Source: Viscum album
Taxonomy: Eukaryota > Streptophyta > Magnoliopsida > Santalales > Viscaceae
DNA length: 64,000 bases
NCBI GenBank assembly: GCA_963277665.1
Contig: OY728163.1
Coordinates: 1,901,484,644 to 1,901,548,643, forward strand
Direction: 5' to 3'
Shown: piece after piece, positions 1 through 9,627 of the stretch
How the letters are laid out: each line of letters starts with the position of its first letter
Position numbering within the stretch: the stretch's first letter is position 1
Program-made: the position numbers and the translations under genes
The notes under the pieces: model-generated
Told to the model about the DNA's origin: nothing
The model's database searches: none
What the model saw: only the letters and a program-made list of their open reading frames with translations

Positions 1-920
1 AAAAATTTAATTATTTTGTTTCTTTATTTAAAAAAACCCTCCCCCTTTCCTTATCTTTTTCATCCCCTAGCAGAAGAAGGAGCTCAACCAAAGCAGCGCT
101 ACTTCAAGCTCTCCTCCTCCATCCTCTCCAAGGTGTTGTGGGCGGCCGACGAATCGACAGCAAAGTTTCGGGCTTAGTCCCACGAGGTAGGATCTTGCTT
201 CGTTTTTAAATTCCTGCACCTCCCTTTTAACTCGATTTTCTGCATAAATATTTTGTTAAATCTTTGATCAAAGCCCACATATTCATAGTAGAATTTATAG
301 TCTGTCCAACACATTTTTTGGTTCCAAAATCGGAGACCCGACGCGCTCGCAATCACCCGCCGAAGGTTGCAGGTTTAGTTTGTTTTTCTGGACGGTTAGG
401 AGTGTCTGGCCGATTCACGGTGGCAGGACCGGGCATCAGAGGCGACGGTCTGTGGAGGCTCCGGGCGAGTCAAAGGTTCACGACCGCAGGTGGCCAGGTG
501 AGCCGGATGGAAAGCAGAGAGGGTCGAGGTTCTGGAGGTGGATCGACGGCTTTCCCAGGCGGCGCGGGTCGGGTCTTCAGTGGCTGAGGTAGCCGAGCAG
601 CAGGCTGAGCGCTGCAAGCGAGGTATGAGGGTCTTCAGTAAGGAGCTGCGGCGAGACCGGGCAACAGCCGGTCAGACGGTAGGGCATCTCCAGGCAAGGG
701 CGATGAGCAGCAGTGAGCTGCTGCGAGGCCGATCGTTGGTGACCCGGGTCGCGTGGGAGGAGGACCCTGCGGGTCTTCATGCTGAAGAAGATGACCAAAA
801 AAAGAGAATAGATAAAAAAATAAGGGAAATGCGGGATTGAAAAAAAAAGAAGAATAAAAATATAGGGGTGTACGGCGGAAATAGGAAAAAAGGGGAATCA
901 AAAATAAAATATAATTTTAA

Positions 921-927
921 AATAATG

Positions 928-961
<34 letters not shown>
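921..961. repeat. (AAT/TTA)n microsatellite in the 5' LTR
   Basis: A run of AAT units passes into TTA units, making a long inverted-repeat-like AT microsatellite. The matching place in the 3' LTR (12892-12952) has a clearly longer run, so the tract has changed length since insertion. Confidence 0.9.
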
Positions 962-1314
962 GAGAGATGATTTATTATTAATAAATCATAGACCGGGCGT
1001 CGGTATCGCGTGCCGTCAGCGGAGACGCGTCCCTTAAGATGAGACGAACATTTTGAGATGGTTTCGAGAATTTGTAATTCCCGAAACAAGGGGCCTCGGA
1101 GGCGCGACATGTCTTTAAGTGAATTGACGTTTTTTCAAGGATCTTGTTTGGGATGGCGCGGATGCGTCTGACTTCCATTTTGAGCGTCGTCTATGGCTTT
1201 GGGACCCTGGAGTCAGGGTGAATCTTTCCAGGGTGGTTTCAGGCGTTGAAGCCAGAGTTGAGGCATGAGCCCCACGGCCCGTCTTTTGAGCTGCGAGTAG
1301 TGTTTAGTGACTTT

Positions 1315-1850
1315 CTCATTGGGCATCCATTCGAGGCATGCGATTAGTCGATTCTGGATGTTTTTCCGAGTTGATTTCAATGGTGCAATCTGCCCACTCT
1401 AATTCTGTACACCGGTACGGCCCCACGAGGGCTGTTTCGGGATATGACGGTGATTTCCAGAATTATCACCGGGTGTCCGTTTTGGACAAGTGAATAGTCC
1501 AACTTGTGTGCTATTTCGATAGGATCGCAATGTTGTGATCCGTTCGTTGTGTTTCAGGATCGGTATGTGGGTCCCATGAAGCACCGCTCGTGTACGGTGT
1601 TCCAGAATGCATCTTTTTCTATGGATATCTGGTGTGCTCAAGTGAGTAGTCTTTTTGATGTGTCATCCCGAGCAGATTGCAATGGTGCGATGCGCCTGAC
1701 TGTTTTCGGGCCGAGGCTCGGGATCACGGGACATCATTTGGGCGTAAGGTGGTGTTTGTGACTTTTTGTCAGATATCAATTTGAGGCATGTAAATATCTT
1801 ATCTCACATGTTTTTCTGCGATGATTACAACGGTGCAATCCTTTGGGATG
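1315..1850 (+). repeat. Four diverged ~150-bp tandem repeats inside the LTR
   Basis: A motif close to CAATGGTGCAAT recurs at 1378, 1528, 1680 and 1828, giving steps of 150, 152 and 148 bases. Neighbouring blocks also align between units, for example the 'gaggcatg...tagtc' and 'caagtgagtagtc' stretches. The same four units exist in the 3' LTR, so the duplication is older than the insertion. Confidence 0.7.
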
Positions 1851-2025
1851 TGCGCAGTCTTTTTTGAGATTCCATCAAATGTGGGCACATGAAAGATGTA
1901 CTGGTGACGGTTCTTCTACCGTGTTTGTAGCGGACACTTGGCGTTTGAACGTGTTCTACACTATGAGAGTGGTGTTGGTGTTTAAAGATATGTGGTTGGC
2001 TACACATTAGTCGTTGAGGTTGCAG

Positions 2026-2053
2026 CAGTAGTGCAGAAAACGTTTTTTACGTC
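2026..2053 (+). repeat. Left terminal inverted repeat of the CACTA element
   Basis: It pairs with 7053-7080. The two mismatches are at position 3 (G instead of C, so CAGTA instead of CACTA) and at position 17. It ends in TTTTTTACGTC, which passes directly into the subterminal array. Confidence 0.9.
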
Positions 2054-2063
2054 ACCATTTTTT

Positions 2064-2603
2064 ACGTCGGTTATATAAAACCGACGTCATAATATGTAAA
2101 ACGAGGTTTTTTACGTCGGTTATTTAATAACCGACGTAAAAACCTGTGTTCGGTACACCTTTAACGTCGGTTATTTTTATAACCGACGTTATTAATCGCG
2201 CGGCTTCGTTTTTTACGTCGGTTATACATTAACTGCCGTGAAAAACAGAAGCGGGGGGTGTTTGTTACGTCGGTTATTCAATAACCGACGTAACAAATCG
2301 ACATATGTACGAGTTATTACGTCGGTTATTCAATAACCGACATAAAAAACTCGGTTTTTGAAGGCCTTTTTACGTCGGTTATAAAATAACTGACGTAAAA
2401 AAAGATTCCGCAGATGTTTTTGACGTCGGTTATGGAATAACCGACGTAAAAAAACGCGGATTTTGAGCCCTTTATAACGTCGGTTATAAAATAACCGACG
2501 TAAAAAAAGAATCAGAGGAAGGTTTTTACGTCGGTTATTGAATAACCGACGTTATAAATGTTTTTAAAAAAATTATAACGTTGGTTATTGAATAATCGAC
2601 GTG
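2064..2603. repeat. Left subterminal array: 11 ACGTCGG hairpins
   Basis: Eleven units of the form ACGTCGGTTAT-N-ATAACCGACGT follow one another at about 50-bp spacing, each a near-perfect palindrome flanked by T-runs and A-runs. Some arms carry single changes, such as 'actgccgt' in the fourth unit and 'acgttgg' in the last. Subterminal repeats of CACTA elements bind the transposase subunit that brings the ends together, so these are probably its binding sites. The ACGT core also resembles bZIP sites. Confidence 0.88.
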
Positions 2604-3640
2604 GTAACTCATTTAAAAATTTACCGAGACCCGTGGATTGTCATTCGCGAGTTTACCTTCGACAGTCGCGAATCGTCTCTCTCGCGCGTAAACCCGAATC
2701 GGCTCGTCCATTTCGTTGGTTTAGATTCGTTTTGCGATCATCGTTTCTCATATTTAATCTCCTCGGATCAATCATCTAAACTCGCAGCACTCAGGTAATC
2801 CTCCCACTCGTTCGTTTTTTTTTTCGCGGATAGTATATATATGTGTGTTGTGATTTTTTTGTTGAAACTAGCTAATATTCTTTGATTGCGAACCATTTTA
2901 ACTCTTTTTGGCACCATAATCATATTTATCATCCCTAGATCTATTAGTTCGACTTGCAATATTGACTAATTTTATGATTTCACTAATTTTTCATCATTTT
3001 CTATAAATCCCCGAGAGGGTTGGGGCGTGTCCATTTGGATGGGTTTCCCTTTTACAGTTGTTACTACTTTATTCACACACAACCATGGCATAGGTGCATG
3101 GATTTGGGATCACATCACCATTTTCACCCCCTGCAAACAAAGTTTCATGAGAAGGACTCGCAAGATTTCCCCTCGGCATGTTAAAAATTTTAGATACCCT
3201 CTTTTCAGCAAGTAAAAAATTAACTAGTTTTTTCTTCACTACTTATCCTAAACAAATAAAACCACCATTATTTCTAGAACCTGTACTAGATCCATTGCAT
3301 CCATCAACATACATATTTGGATCTGAAAGCATCCCTTAAGCCTAATGTTTGATGCTAACATCCTTTACTGATCTATAGAAAATATGATGGTCTGCTAAGC
3401 TCTCCATTTAAAAGTCAAACCCCACCAATTATTCATCCTCATCATGAGAAAATGGCACAACATCTGAATTTCTGATTCAATCTCTTGGGTCACTGAACAA
3501 ACATTAACTCCTTCAAATCCACACCTGGAATAGACAACCTAATGTCGAGTTCCTTCTCTATCTATTGAAACGCAGTTCTTCCTCCACACCTAAAAACATT
3601 CTTTGAATGGCCCAACTTCTTGTTATGGTAACTTTTCAGT
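2604..3640. other. CACTA interior, left part: possible leader/exon, then unclassified sequence
   Basis: The first ~200 bases look like a 5' leader. An inverted repeat ATTCGCGA...TCGCGAAT spans 2643-2673, and a good splice donor (CACTCAG|GTAATCC) lies near 2793. The following ~800 bases are AT-richer and have no long frame. On the minus strand, around 3270-3315, a short frame contains a YVDG motif that could be a relic of an RNase-H-like domain, but it is too short to call. Open frames here (for example 3027-3215) show no family I recognise. Confidence 0.4.
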
Positions 3641-3644
3641 GATT

Positions 3645-4860
3645 CCAGGGGGGTGGGAGGGCTATCAAGAGGGTTGGGGGGTGTCCAGGGGGGTGTCCAA
3701 GGGGGTAGGGTGTGGGGGGGTGGTGTCCAGGAGGGGTGGGGGCTGTCCAGAGGGGTCGGGGGGTGTCCAGGGGGGTTTACAAGGGGGTGGGTGGGTGTGG
3801 TGGGCTGTCCAAGGGTGTGGGTGGGTGTTGGGGGGTGTCCAGGGGGGTGTCCAAGGGGGTAGGGGTGGGGGTGGTGTTTAGGAGGGGTGGGGGCTGTCCA
3901 GAGGGTTGGGGGGTGTCCAGGGGGTGTCCAAGCAGGTCGGGGGCGGGGGGTTGTGTCCAGGAGGGGTGGGGGTGCTTTCTAGAGGGGTCGGGGGCTGTCC
4001 AGAGGGGTCGGGGGGTGTCCAGGGTGGTGTCCAAGGGGATGGGTGGATGTGGGGGGCTGTCCAAGGGGGTGGCGGCCTGTCCAGAGGGGTCGGTGGGGTG
4101 TCCAGGGGGGTTTCCAAGGGGGTGGATGGGTGTGGGGGCTGTCCAAGTGGGTGGCGGCCTCTCCAGAGGGTATTTGGGGTTGTCTGGGTGGGTGGGGGGG
4201 CTGCCCAGAGGGTTGGGGGATTCCAGGGGGGTGTCCAAGGGGGTAGGGGGTGGGGGGTGGTGTCCAGGAGGGGTGGGGAGCTGTCCAGAGGGGTCGGGGG
4301 GTGTCCAGGGGGGTTTACAAGGGGGTGGGTGGGTGTGGGGGGCTGTCCAATGGTGTGGGTGGGTGTTGGGGGGTGTCCAGGGGGGTGTCCAAGGGGGTAG
4401 GGGGTGGGGGTGGTGTTTAGGAGGGGTGGGGGGGGCTGTCTAGAGGGTTGGGTGGTGTCCAGGGGGGTGTCCAAGCAGTTCGGGGGGTGGGGGGTTGTGT
4501 CCAGGAGGGGTGGGGGTGCTTTCTAGAGGGGTTGGGGGCTGTCTAGAGGGGTCGGGGGGTGTCCAGGGTGGTGTCCAAGGGGATGGGTGGGTGTGGGGGG
4601 CTGTCCAAGGGGGTGGCGGCCTGTCCAGAGGGGTTGGTGGGGTGTCCAGGGGGGTGTCCAAGGGGGTGGATGGGTGTGGGGGGCTGTCCAAGTGGGTGGC
4701 GGCCTCTCCAGAGGGTATTTGGGGTTGTCCGGGTGGGTGGGGGGCTGTCCAGAGGGTTGGGGGATGTCCAGGGGGGTGTCCAAGGGGGTAGGGGGTGGGG
4801 GGTGGTGTCCAGGAGGGGCGGGGGGGCTGTCCAGAGGGGTCGGGGGGTGTCCAGAGAGGA
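3645..4860 (+). repeat. G-rich minisatellite 1 in the CACTA element
   Basis: About 1.2 kb of imperfect 15-20-bp units built on GGGGTGTCCAAGGGGGT and GGGGCTGTCCAGAGGGG. A higher-order period is visible: the string GGTGTCCAGGAGGGG occurs at 3722, 4259 and 4804, so a block of about 540 bp is repeated a little more than twice. The + strand is strongly G-rich, with many runs of four to seven G. Long open frames on both strands exist only because the repeat lacks stop codons. Confidence 0.93.
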
Positions 4861-4877
4861 AGGCTCTCTGTCTGGTC

Positions 4878-4980
4878 CACCGGCTGGCCGGTGACACCAG
4901 GCAGTGGGCAAGTCTACTGCCTGGGTCCTCCGGCTGGCCGGTGAGCTCACACCGGCTGACCGGTGGACTCAGTGAGTCCA
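4878..4980. repeat. Cluster of GC-rich inverted repeats before the Ulp1-like exon
   Basis: CACCGGCTGGCCGGTG (4878-4893), a second copy of its core near 4929-4942, and CACCGGCTGACCGGTG (4950-4965) are short palindromes. They are followed by the 17-bp palindrome TGGACTCAGTGAGTCCA (4964-4980). The exon acceptor TTTTCAG follows at once. Confidence 0.8.
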
Positions 4981-4988
4981 CTTTTCAG

Positions 4989-5247
4989 CAACAAGGCATC
5001 ATCGAATGCGGATATTACATGTTAAGATTTATATATGAAATAATAACAACTGGGACAGTTCTGAGTTTTGACCTGGTAAGATTTCCTATTTCTCATAATA
5101 TTTCAATTTGATTTATTCATTATACACGTTGACTACTATCCTTTTCCTTTGTAGCTTTTTGATGACCCTCAACCCTTTACTGCTGAAGATATCAAACACT
5201 TACAAGTGGAGTGGTCAAATTATTTTACAGGTTTGATTGACTTTTAG
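4989..5247 (+). pseudogene. Ulp1-like (C48) cysteine peptidase, C-terminal fragment in two exons
   Basis: Exon 1 (4989-5075, 29 codons) starts after an acceptor (cttttcag) and ends at a good donor (CTG|GTAAG). It contains IIECGYYMLRF, which resembles the catalytic-Cys region of plant Ulp1/SENP-type peptidases. Exon 2 (5155-5247) follows an acceptor (cctttgtag) in the same phase and reads LFDDPQPFTAEDIKHLQVEW to a TAG stop. The short acidic helix with a W is usual for the last part of these transposon-borne proteases. The intron is 79 bases. The His and Asp parts of the active site are absent; upstream there is only minisatellite. Active Ulp1 enzymes release SUMO from proteins, and related genes are often carried by plant CACTA and Mutator elements. 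Here it is a relic; an alternative donor exists at ACAG|GT (5230). Confidence 0.68.
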
Positions 5248-5436
5248 TTGTTTGTAATGTAAAATGTAATTTTAAATATTGTCAATGTAATTGTGTATTT
5301 CGTAGTCGTTTAGGTTGGATTTAGATTTTTTTGAAGTTGACAGTGTATGTTTTGAATGTTATATAAGTGAATGTTTAATTTTTCTCTACTTCTTGTTTTG
5401 GTCTACTGTTGATGGTTTTTCTGGTCTGGATTTTGG
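5248..5436. other. AT-rich stretch between Ulp1-like exons and second minisatellite
   Basis: This stretch is T-rich and resembles an intron or 3' untranslated sequence following the Ulp1-like exon. I see no coding or RNA feature. Confidence 0.4.
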
Positions 5437-6540
5437 TATGGGGGGAGAGGTTCCAAGGGGGTGGGTGCATGTTTGGGGGGTGTCCAAGGGATATGGTAGG
5501 GGTGTCCAAGGTGTGTTTGGGGCTGTCCTAGGGGTCGGGGGTGTAAATGAGGGTGGGGGTGTCCAAGGGGTGGGGGGTGTCCAAGGGATATGGGAGGGGT
5601 GTCCAAGGTGTGTTTGGGGCTGTCCAAGGGGTCGGTTGGGTGTAAATAAGGGTGGGGGGGGGGGGGGTTGTCCAAGGGGTGGGGGGTTTCCAAGTGGTGG
5701 GGGTGTCCAAGGGATATAGGAGGGGTGTCCAAGGGGTGTTTGGGGCTGTCCAAGGGGATGGGGGGGTTTCCAAGGGGTCGGGGGGGTTTCCAAGGGGTCG
5801 GGGGGGTGTCCAGGGGGTGGGGGGTTGTCCAAGGGGTGGGGGGTCCAAGGGGTGGGGGGTGTCCAAGGGATATGGGAGGGGTGTCCAAGGGGTGTTTGGG
5901 GCTGTCCTAGTGTTCGGGGGGTGTAAATGAGGGTGGGGGGCTGTCGAAGGGGTGGGGGTGTCCAAGGGGTGGGGGTGTCCAAGGGATATGGGAGTGGTGT
6001 CCAAGGTGTCTGGGAGTTCTGTCCAAGGGGCCGGTTGGGTGTAAATGAGGGTGGGGGTCTGTCCAAGGGGTGGGGGTGTCCAATGGGTGGGGGGTGTCCA
6101 AGGGGTGGGGGTGTCCAAGGGGTGGGGGGGTGTCCAAGGGATATGGGAGGGGTGTCCAAGGGGTGTTTGGGGCTGTCCAAGGGCTCGGGGGGGTGTCTAG
6201 GGGTCGGGGGGGTGTCCAAGGGGTCTGGGAGGCCTGACAAGGTGCGGGGGGGGTGTCCAATGGGTGTTTGAGGCTGTACTAGGGGTCTTGGGGTGTAAAT
6301 GAGGGTGGGGGGGCTGTCCAAGGGGTGGGGGTGTCCAATGGGTGGGGGGTGTCCAAGGGATATGGGAGGGGTGTCCAATGGGTGTTTGAGGCTGTACTAG
6401 GGGTCGTGGGGGTGTAAATGAGGGTGGGGGGGGGGCTGTCCAAGGGGTGGGGGTGTCCAAGGGTTGTGGTGGGGCTCCAATGTGGTGGGGGAGGGCTGGC
6501 CAGGTTGTTAGGTGGGTATAGATGAGGGTGGCGTTCAGTT
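5437..6540 (+). repeat. G-rich minisatellite 2 in the CACTA element
   Basis: About 1.1 kb of units around GGGGTGTCCAAGGGGTGGG, related in sequence to minisatellite 1. A longer cycle includes 'gggatatgggagggg', 'gtgtttggggctgtcc' and 'gtgtaaatgagggtgggg'. The last string recurs near 5549, 5640, 5923, 6040, 6292 and 6412. The minus strand is open for 330 codons (5386-6378) purely as Pro/Thr/His-rich repeat translation. Confidence 0.93.
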
Positions 6541-6635
6541 GGGGCTTGGGGGAGGGATGGCATGGTTATTTTTGTTGTTTGGTTTTTGGTTGCTTTTTGG
6601 TGAGAGAAGTGCAATTATTTTAAAAAAATATATAT

Positions 6636-7056
6636 CGTTTTCACGTCGGTGATTTTATAACCGATGTGGTAAATAAATCGGTAGGGGTTTATCACGTCGG
6701 TTTTTTCGAGAACCGACGTGATAAACCGTTCCCGGGCCTTTTATCACGTCGGTTCTTAATATAACCGACGTGCTAAAAGGCCTGGGAATCAATTTACCAC
6801 GTCGGCTATTGGATAACTGACGTGCTAAAACGTTTCCCAGGCCTTTTTATCACGTCTGTTATTTAAGAAACCGATGTGATAATAGGCACGAGGAAGGGTT
6901 AATCATGTCGGTTATTAATGAACCGACGTGATAAACACCGTGATGTTAGGGATGTTACGTCGGGTTTTAAATAACCGACGTAAAAAACATTATTTATAAC
7001 GTCGTCCGTATTAACGTCGCCTAAAAACCGACGTAAATAATGAAAAATAACCGACG
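6636..7056. repeat. Right subterminal array: ACGTCGG hairpins, mostly with CACGTCGG flank
   Basis: About eight palindromic units, spaced roughly 50 bp apart. The first six have C before and G after the ACGTCGG arms (CACGTCGG...CCGACGTG). The last ones revert to the TACGTCGG form of the left array. The final half-unit merges with the right terminal inverted repeat. Confidence 0.86.
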
Positions 7057-7080
7057 TAAAAAATGTTTTCTGCACTAGTG
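7053..7080 (-). repeat. Right terminal inverted repeat of the CACTA element
   Basis: Read on the minus strand it begins CACTAGTGCAGAAAAC, the intact CACTA signature. It pairs with 2026-2053 at 26 of 28 positions. Confidence 0.92.
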
Positions 7081-7779
7081 AAGGTTGGAGTTGTTACGTT
7101 ACGGATTCGTGTTGACGTTGAGTGTTGTGTGCACGTTAGCCTTTGAGCTAGAGACATGGTATACTCTGGGAGTATACAGGAACACTGGGAGGTATATGTG
7201 GATGTTGGTCCCTGAGAATGTTAGTGCGCTTGGTTGGGATTGAAATGGGGTCACACGTCATGTGGGCGCCACGTGCGTGACGTGTTCTGCTTTGTGTACT
7301 ATGACCTCTTGCGACATAGAGGGTCCCTCTGTGCTCATTTTTTTGACCAGTAGGGTGGATATTACCCATATCTATGTGCTCGTTGGTTTGACCAGTAGCA
7401 TGGAGTTTCCCCTGGCCCGATGCTCTTTTGTTTGACCAGCAGGGTTGAGTGGTCTCCCCCTGGTTTCGTTCTCGATGGTTTGGCCGACAGAGATGGTTTG
7501 GTTCCTATGTTTCTTCAGCTGTGAGGGGTTTCAGTACCATGCCCCTTTCACCGGACTACGGCACCGTTTGTGAATACGGGTGTTTGTACAGTGTGGGTGT
7601 TTTCCCAAATTTCTGGGTTGAGTTGTCTCAGTCCGCTTCGACAGTGACTCAGTGGATTGGAGTGTGATTGCCCTGAGAGGCCCGGGGAGTTTCTCATATT
7701 CCTTCGTGTTCCCTGGTAGAGTTCCTGTGGATTTGTTGTTACCAACACTTTACGCAGGCACCGATCCTCTACCCAAGAG

Positions 7780-7947
7780 GTTGTTTTCAGCAGGGCTGAG
7801 GTTGTTTCCAGCAGAGCTCAAGTTGTTTCCAGCAGGGCTAAGGTTGTTTCCATCAGGGTTGAGGTTGTTTCCAGCAGGGCTGAGGTGGTGTCCAGCAGGG
7901 CTGTGGTGGTTTCTATTAGGGCTGAGGTTGTATCGAGCAGGGCTTGC
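7780..7947 (+). repeat. 21-bp minisatellite, 8 units
   Basis: Eight units close to GTTGTTTCCAGCAGGGCTGAG stand in direct repeat. The matching array in the 3' LTR has nine units, so one unit was gained or lost after insertion. The 21-bp period keeps a reading frame open by chance. Confidence 0.9.
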
Positions 7948-8035
7948 CAATGGGTTTCAATCCAGTAGGGATGGCCAGTACAATGGTGTTCACCAAGCAG
8001 TACCATCCAGCAGGGATGGCTAGAGTAGTTACGGG

Positions 8036-8278
8036 CTTACCTCCAGCGGGGCTGGGCAGTGGTCCCTGATGTCGGGCTTACCTCCAGCGGGGCTGGGCAG
8101 TGGTCCCTGATGCCGGTCTTACCTCTAGTTGGGCTGGGCAGTGGTCCCTGATGCCAGGCTTACCTCCAGCTAGGCTGGGCAGTGGTCCCCGATGCCGGGT
8201 TACCTTCAGCTGGGTTGGGCAGTGGTCCACGATGTCGGGTTACCTCTAGATGGTCTGGGAAGTGGTCCCGTCACCGAC
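8036..8278 (+). repeat. 41-bp minisatellite, 6 units
   Basis: Six units contain CTTACCTCCAGC, GGGCTGGGCAGTGGTCCC and GATGCCGGG; the last is partial and passes into single-copy LTR sequence. The 3' LTR also has six units (14948-15190). Confidence 0.88.
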
Positions 8279-9615
8279 TTTAGACGGGTCTCCCCCCAGT
8301 GGATTTCCCTATTACTGGACTGGGCAGTGTGGCACCCGTCGACTCTTGTCGAGTCTCCCTATAGTGGGAACCCGTCGACTTCCAGGGACCCTCTAGCGGG
8401 GCTGGGCAGGGGGTCGCCTGTCGACTTTGAGTAGACCTCTCGACTATGGGGCAGTGACATGGGGTGGTTTGATGTTCCCCCAGAACTCTCAAGTACGAGG
8501 GGCTCTTTCCCCCATCGAGACGCGTCCTTGTGACGCGGCCTAAAACTGAGCGGGTGAGTCAGTGCCCCCCCAAAGCGAATAGTGTCAAGGTGTGGTGGTT
8601 TGAGCCCCTTGACTTGTAGTTCGGGGTAGACATGCGGGATGCTGGGCATCAATAGTGTTTACTTCTGGGACTGGTGGCTACTCATTTTCTTAGGTTAAGC
8701 TACGGTATGGAGATCCCCTTACGATCTTGTTTGGGCTTCTTGATTGAGCATATGGACTTGTATATACCTTGTTCTAGTACCCACTTCTTTGGTTTGGTTA
8801 CTCTCCTTCCAGGAGAGGTGAAGACACACGGGGTATGCCACATGCTTTCCTTGTCTAGCTTCTCGTGGTTGGACGAGTCTACTCTCCTGCTATAGATAGC
8901 GAAGACTTGACGAGAAGTTCATATTCTCACCATTTCCAGCTCCTTGTGTCTGGACAAGTCTATCTCTTTTCTCTTGTTGGGTTGAGCTAGACTCTTTAAT
9001 GTTACTCTTCATTGCGCTTTCAGTTGTACTCCTTTACTTTTCCTAGTTCGATATACTGCCCACCCTTCGGTACCGCCTTTGTTTCTCCCTCGAGCCTTCG
9101 AGGTATCCTACTGAGTATTTTTATACTCACCCATGCTTGGGCTTTGCCCGCACATGGTGTGACCTTGCAGACGACAGATAGGTTGGTCGTGACTCCAGTG
9201 GAGATTAGGAGTACTGGATCATGGACCGTGTGTGGTGTTCGGAGTCGGGTTCCAGGTGGGGGACCCTTCCAGCTGTTTTTCTATTATTTACCTGTTTCCG
9301 GGTTGTGGCACTTTTCTGGTTGGGCGCGTGTTTTGCCCCATTTATTTTTCAATTACTTTCTACACTTGCTTTGTACTGGTAGAGGTATATGCACTTTGGG
9401 GATTATTTATAGCAGTTACCCTTTACTTTACTTGTCTTTTCTCTTTTACTTTGCACTTTTTCATTGAGTGTGCCACGTGTGTATGTGTGCAGGTACTTAG
9501 GAAAAGGCCTCCCTAAGTTATTGTGCCTTCAGCGCTGGTCGCCAGCCCCTGGCCTATGGAGGCGGGCTTGGGGTAGTTGCGGATCGAGCCTGGGTAGGGT
9601 CAGGTCGTGAAAAAG

Positions 9616-9627
9616 TGGTATCAGAGT
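9616..9627 (+). promoter_or_regulatory. Primer binding site (initiator Met-tRNA type)
   Basis: TGGTATCAGAGT lies three bases after the LTR end and matches the complement of the 3' end of plant initiator Met-tRNA at 11 of 12 positions. It primes minus-strand DNA synthesis. Confidence 0.9.

Larger units (their letters stand above)
1..2025 (+). repeat. 5' LTR of the gypsy element, first part (before the CACTA insertion)
   Basis: This segment aligns along its length with 11957-14019 in the 3' LTR. It holds a TTA microsatellite near 921-961 and a set of ~150-bp internal repeats at 1315-1850. Short open frames here are not conserved between the two LTR copies and I do not call any of them a gene. 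The alignment breaks exactly at the CACTA terminus at 2026 and resumes at 7084. Confidence 0.88.
2026..7080. mobile_element. CACTA (En/Spm) DNA transposon, 5,055 bp, non-autonomous, nested in the 5' LTR
   Basis: The two ends form terminal inverted repeats that match at 26 of 28 positions. The right end read inward begins CACTAGTGCAGAAAAC; the left end begins CAGTAGTGCAGAAAAC, with one change in the CACTA signature. The flanking triplets are CAG (2023-2025) and AAG (7081-7083), consistent with a 3-bp CACTA target duplication carrying one later change. The 3' LTR of the host element preserves the unoccupied site at about 14017-14022 (gtggCAGgttgg). Subterminal repeat arrays, typical of CACTA elements, lie at both ends. 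I find no TnpA or TnpD-like transposase frame. The body holds two G-rich minisatellites and a Ulp1-like exon pair, so this is a derivative carrying host-like or accessory sequence. Confidence 0.9.
7084..9613 (+). repeat. 5' LTR of the gypsy element, second part
   Basis: It aligns with 14022-16523 of the 3' LTR. It contains two minisatellites (7780-7947 and 8036-8278). It ends at 'ggtcgtgaaa', three bases before the primer binding site at 9616. The 151-codon frame at 9012-9467 is not preserved in the other LTR and is not called a gene. Confidence 0.88.

Noticed and set aside
2064..2603. CRISPR-like regular spacing of palindromic repeats
   Set aside because: The units are inverted-repeat hairpins at a transposon end in plant nuclear DNA, with degenerate spacers and a mirrored array at the other end. 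This is the subterminal repeat pattern of a CACTA element.
3240..3640. Possible captured host-gene fragment on the minus strand (a short YVDG-containing frame)
   Set aside because: Only about 20 codons look suggestive, frames change repeatedly, and I could not assign a family without a database search. It is mentioned only in the CACTA interior entry.
5386..6378. 330-codon Pro/Thr/His-rich frame on the minus strand, and a 243-codon Gly-rich frame on the plus strand at 3712-4443
   Set aside because: Both lie wholly in G-rich minisatellites that lack stop codons in several frames. Nearly all frames are open there, and no start context, domain or splice structure supports a gene.
9012..9467. 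151-codon frame in the 5' LTR
   Set aside because: The corresponding region of the 3' LTR is open only in part (15820-16182) and the frames do not match throughout, so it is not under coding constraint.
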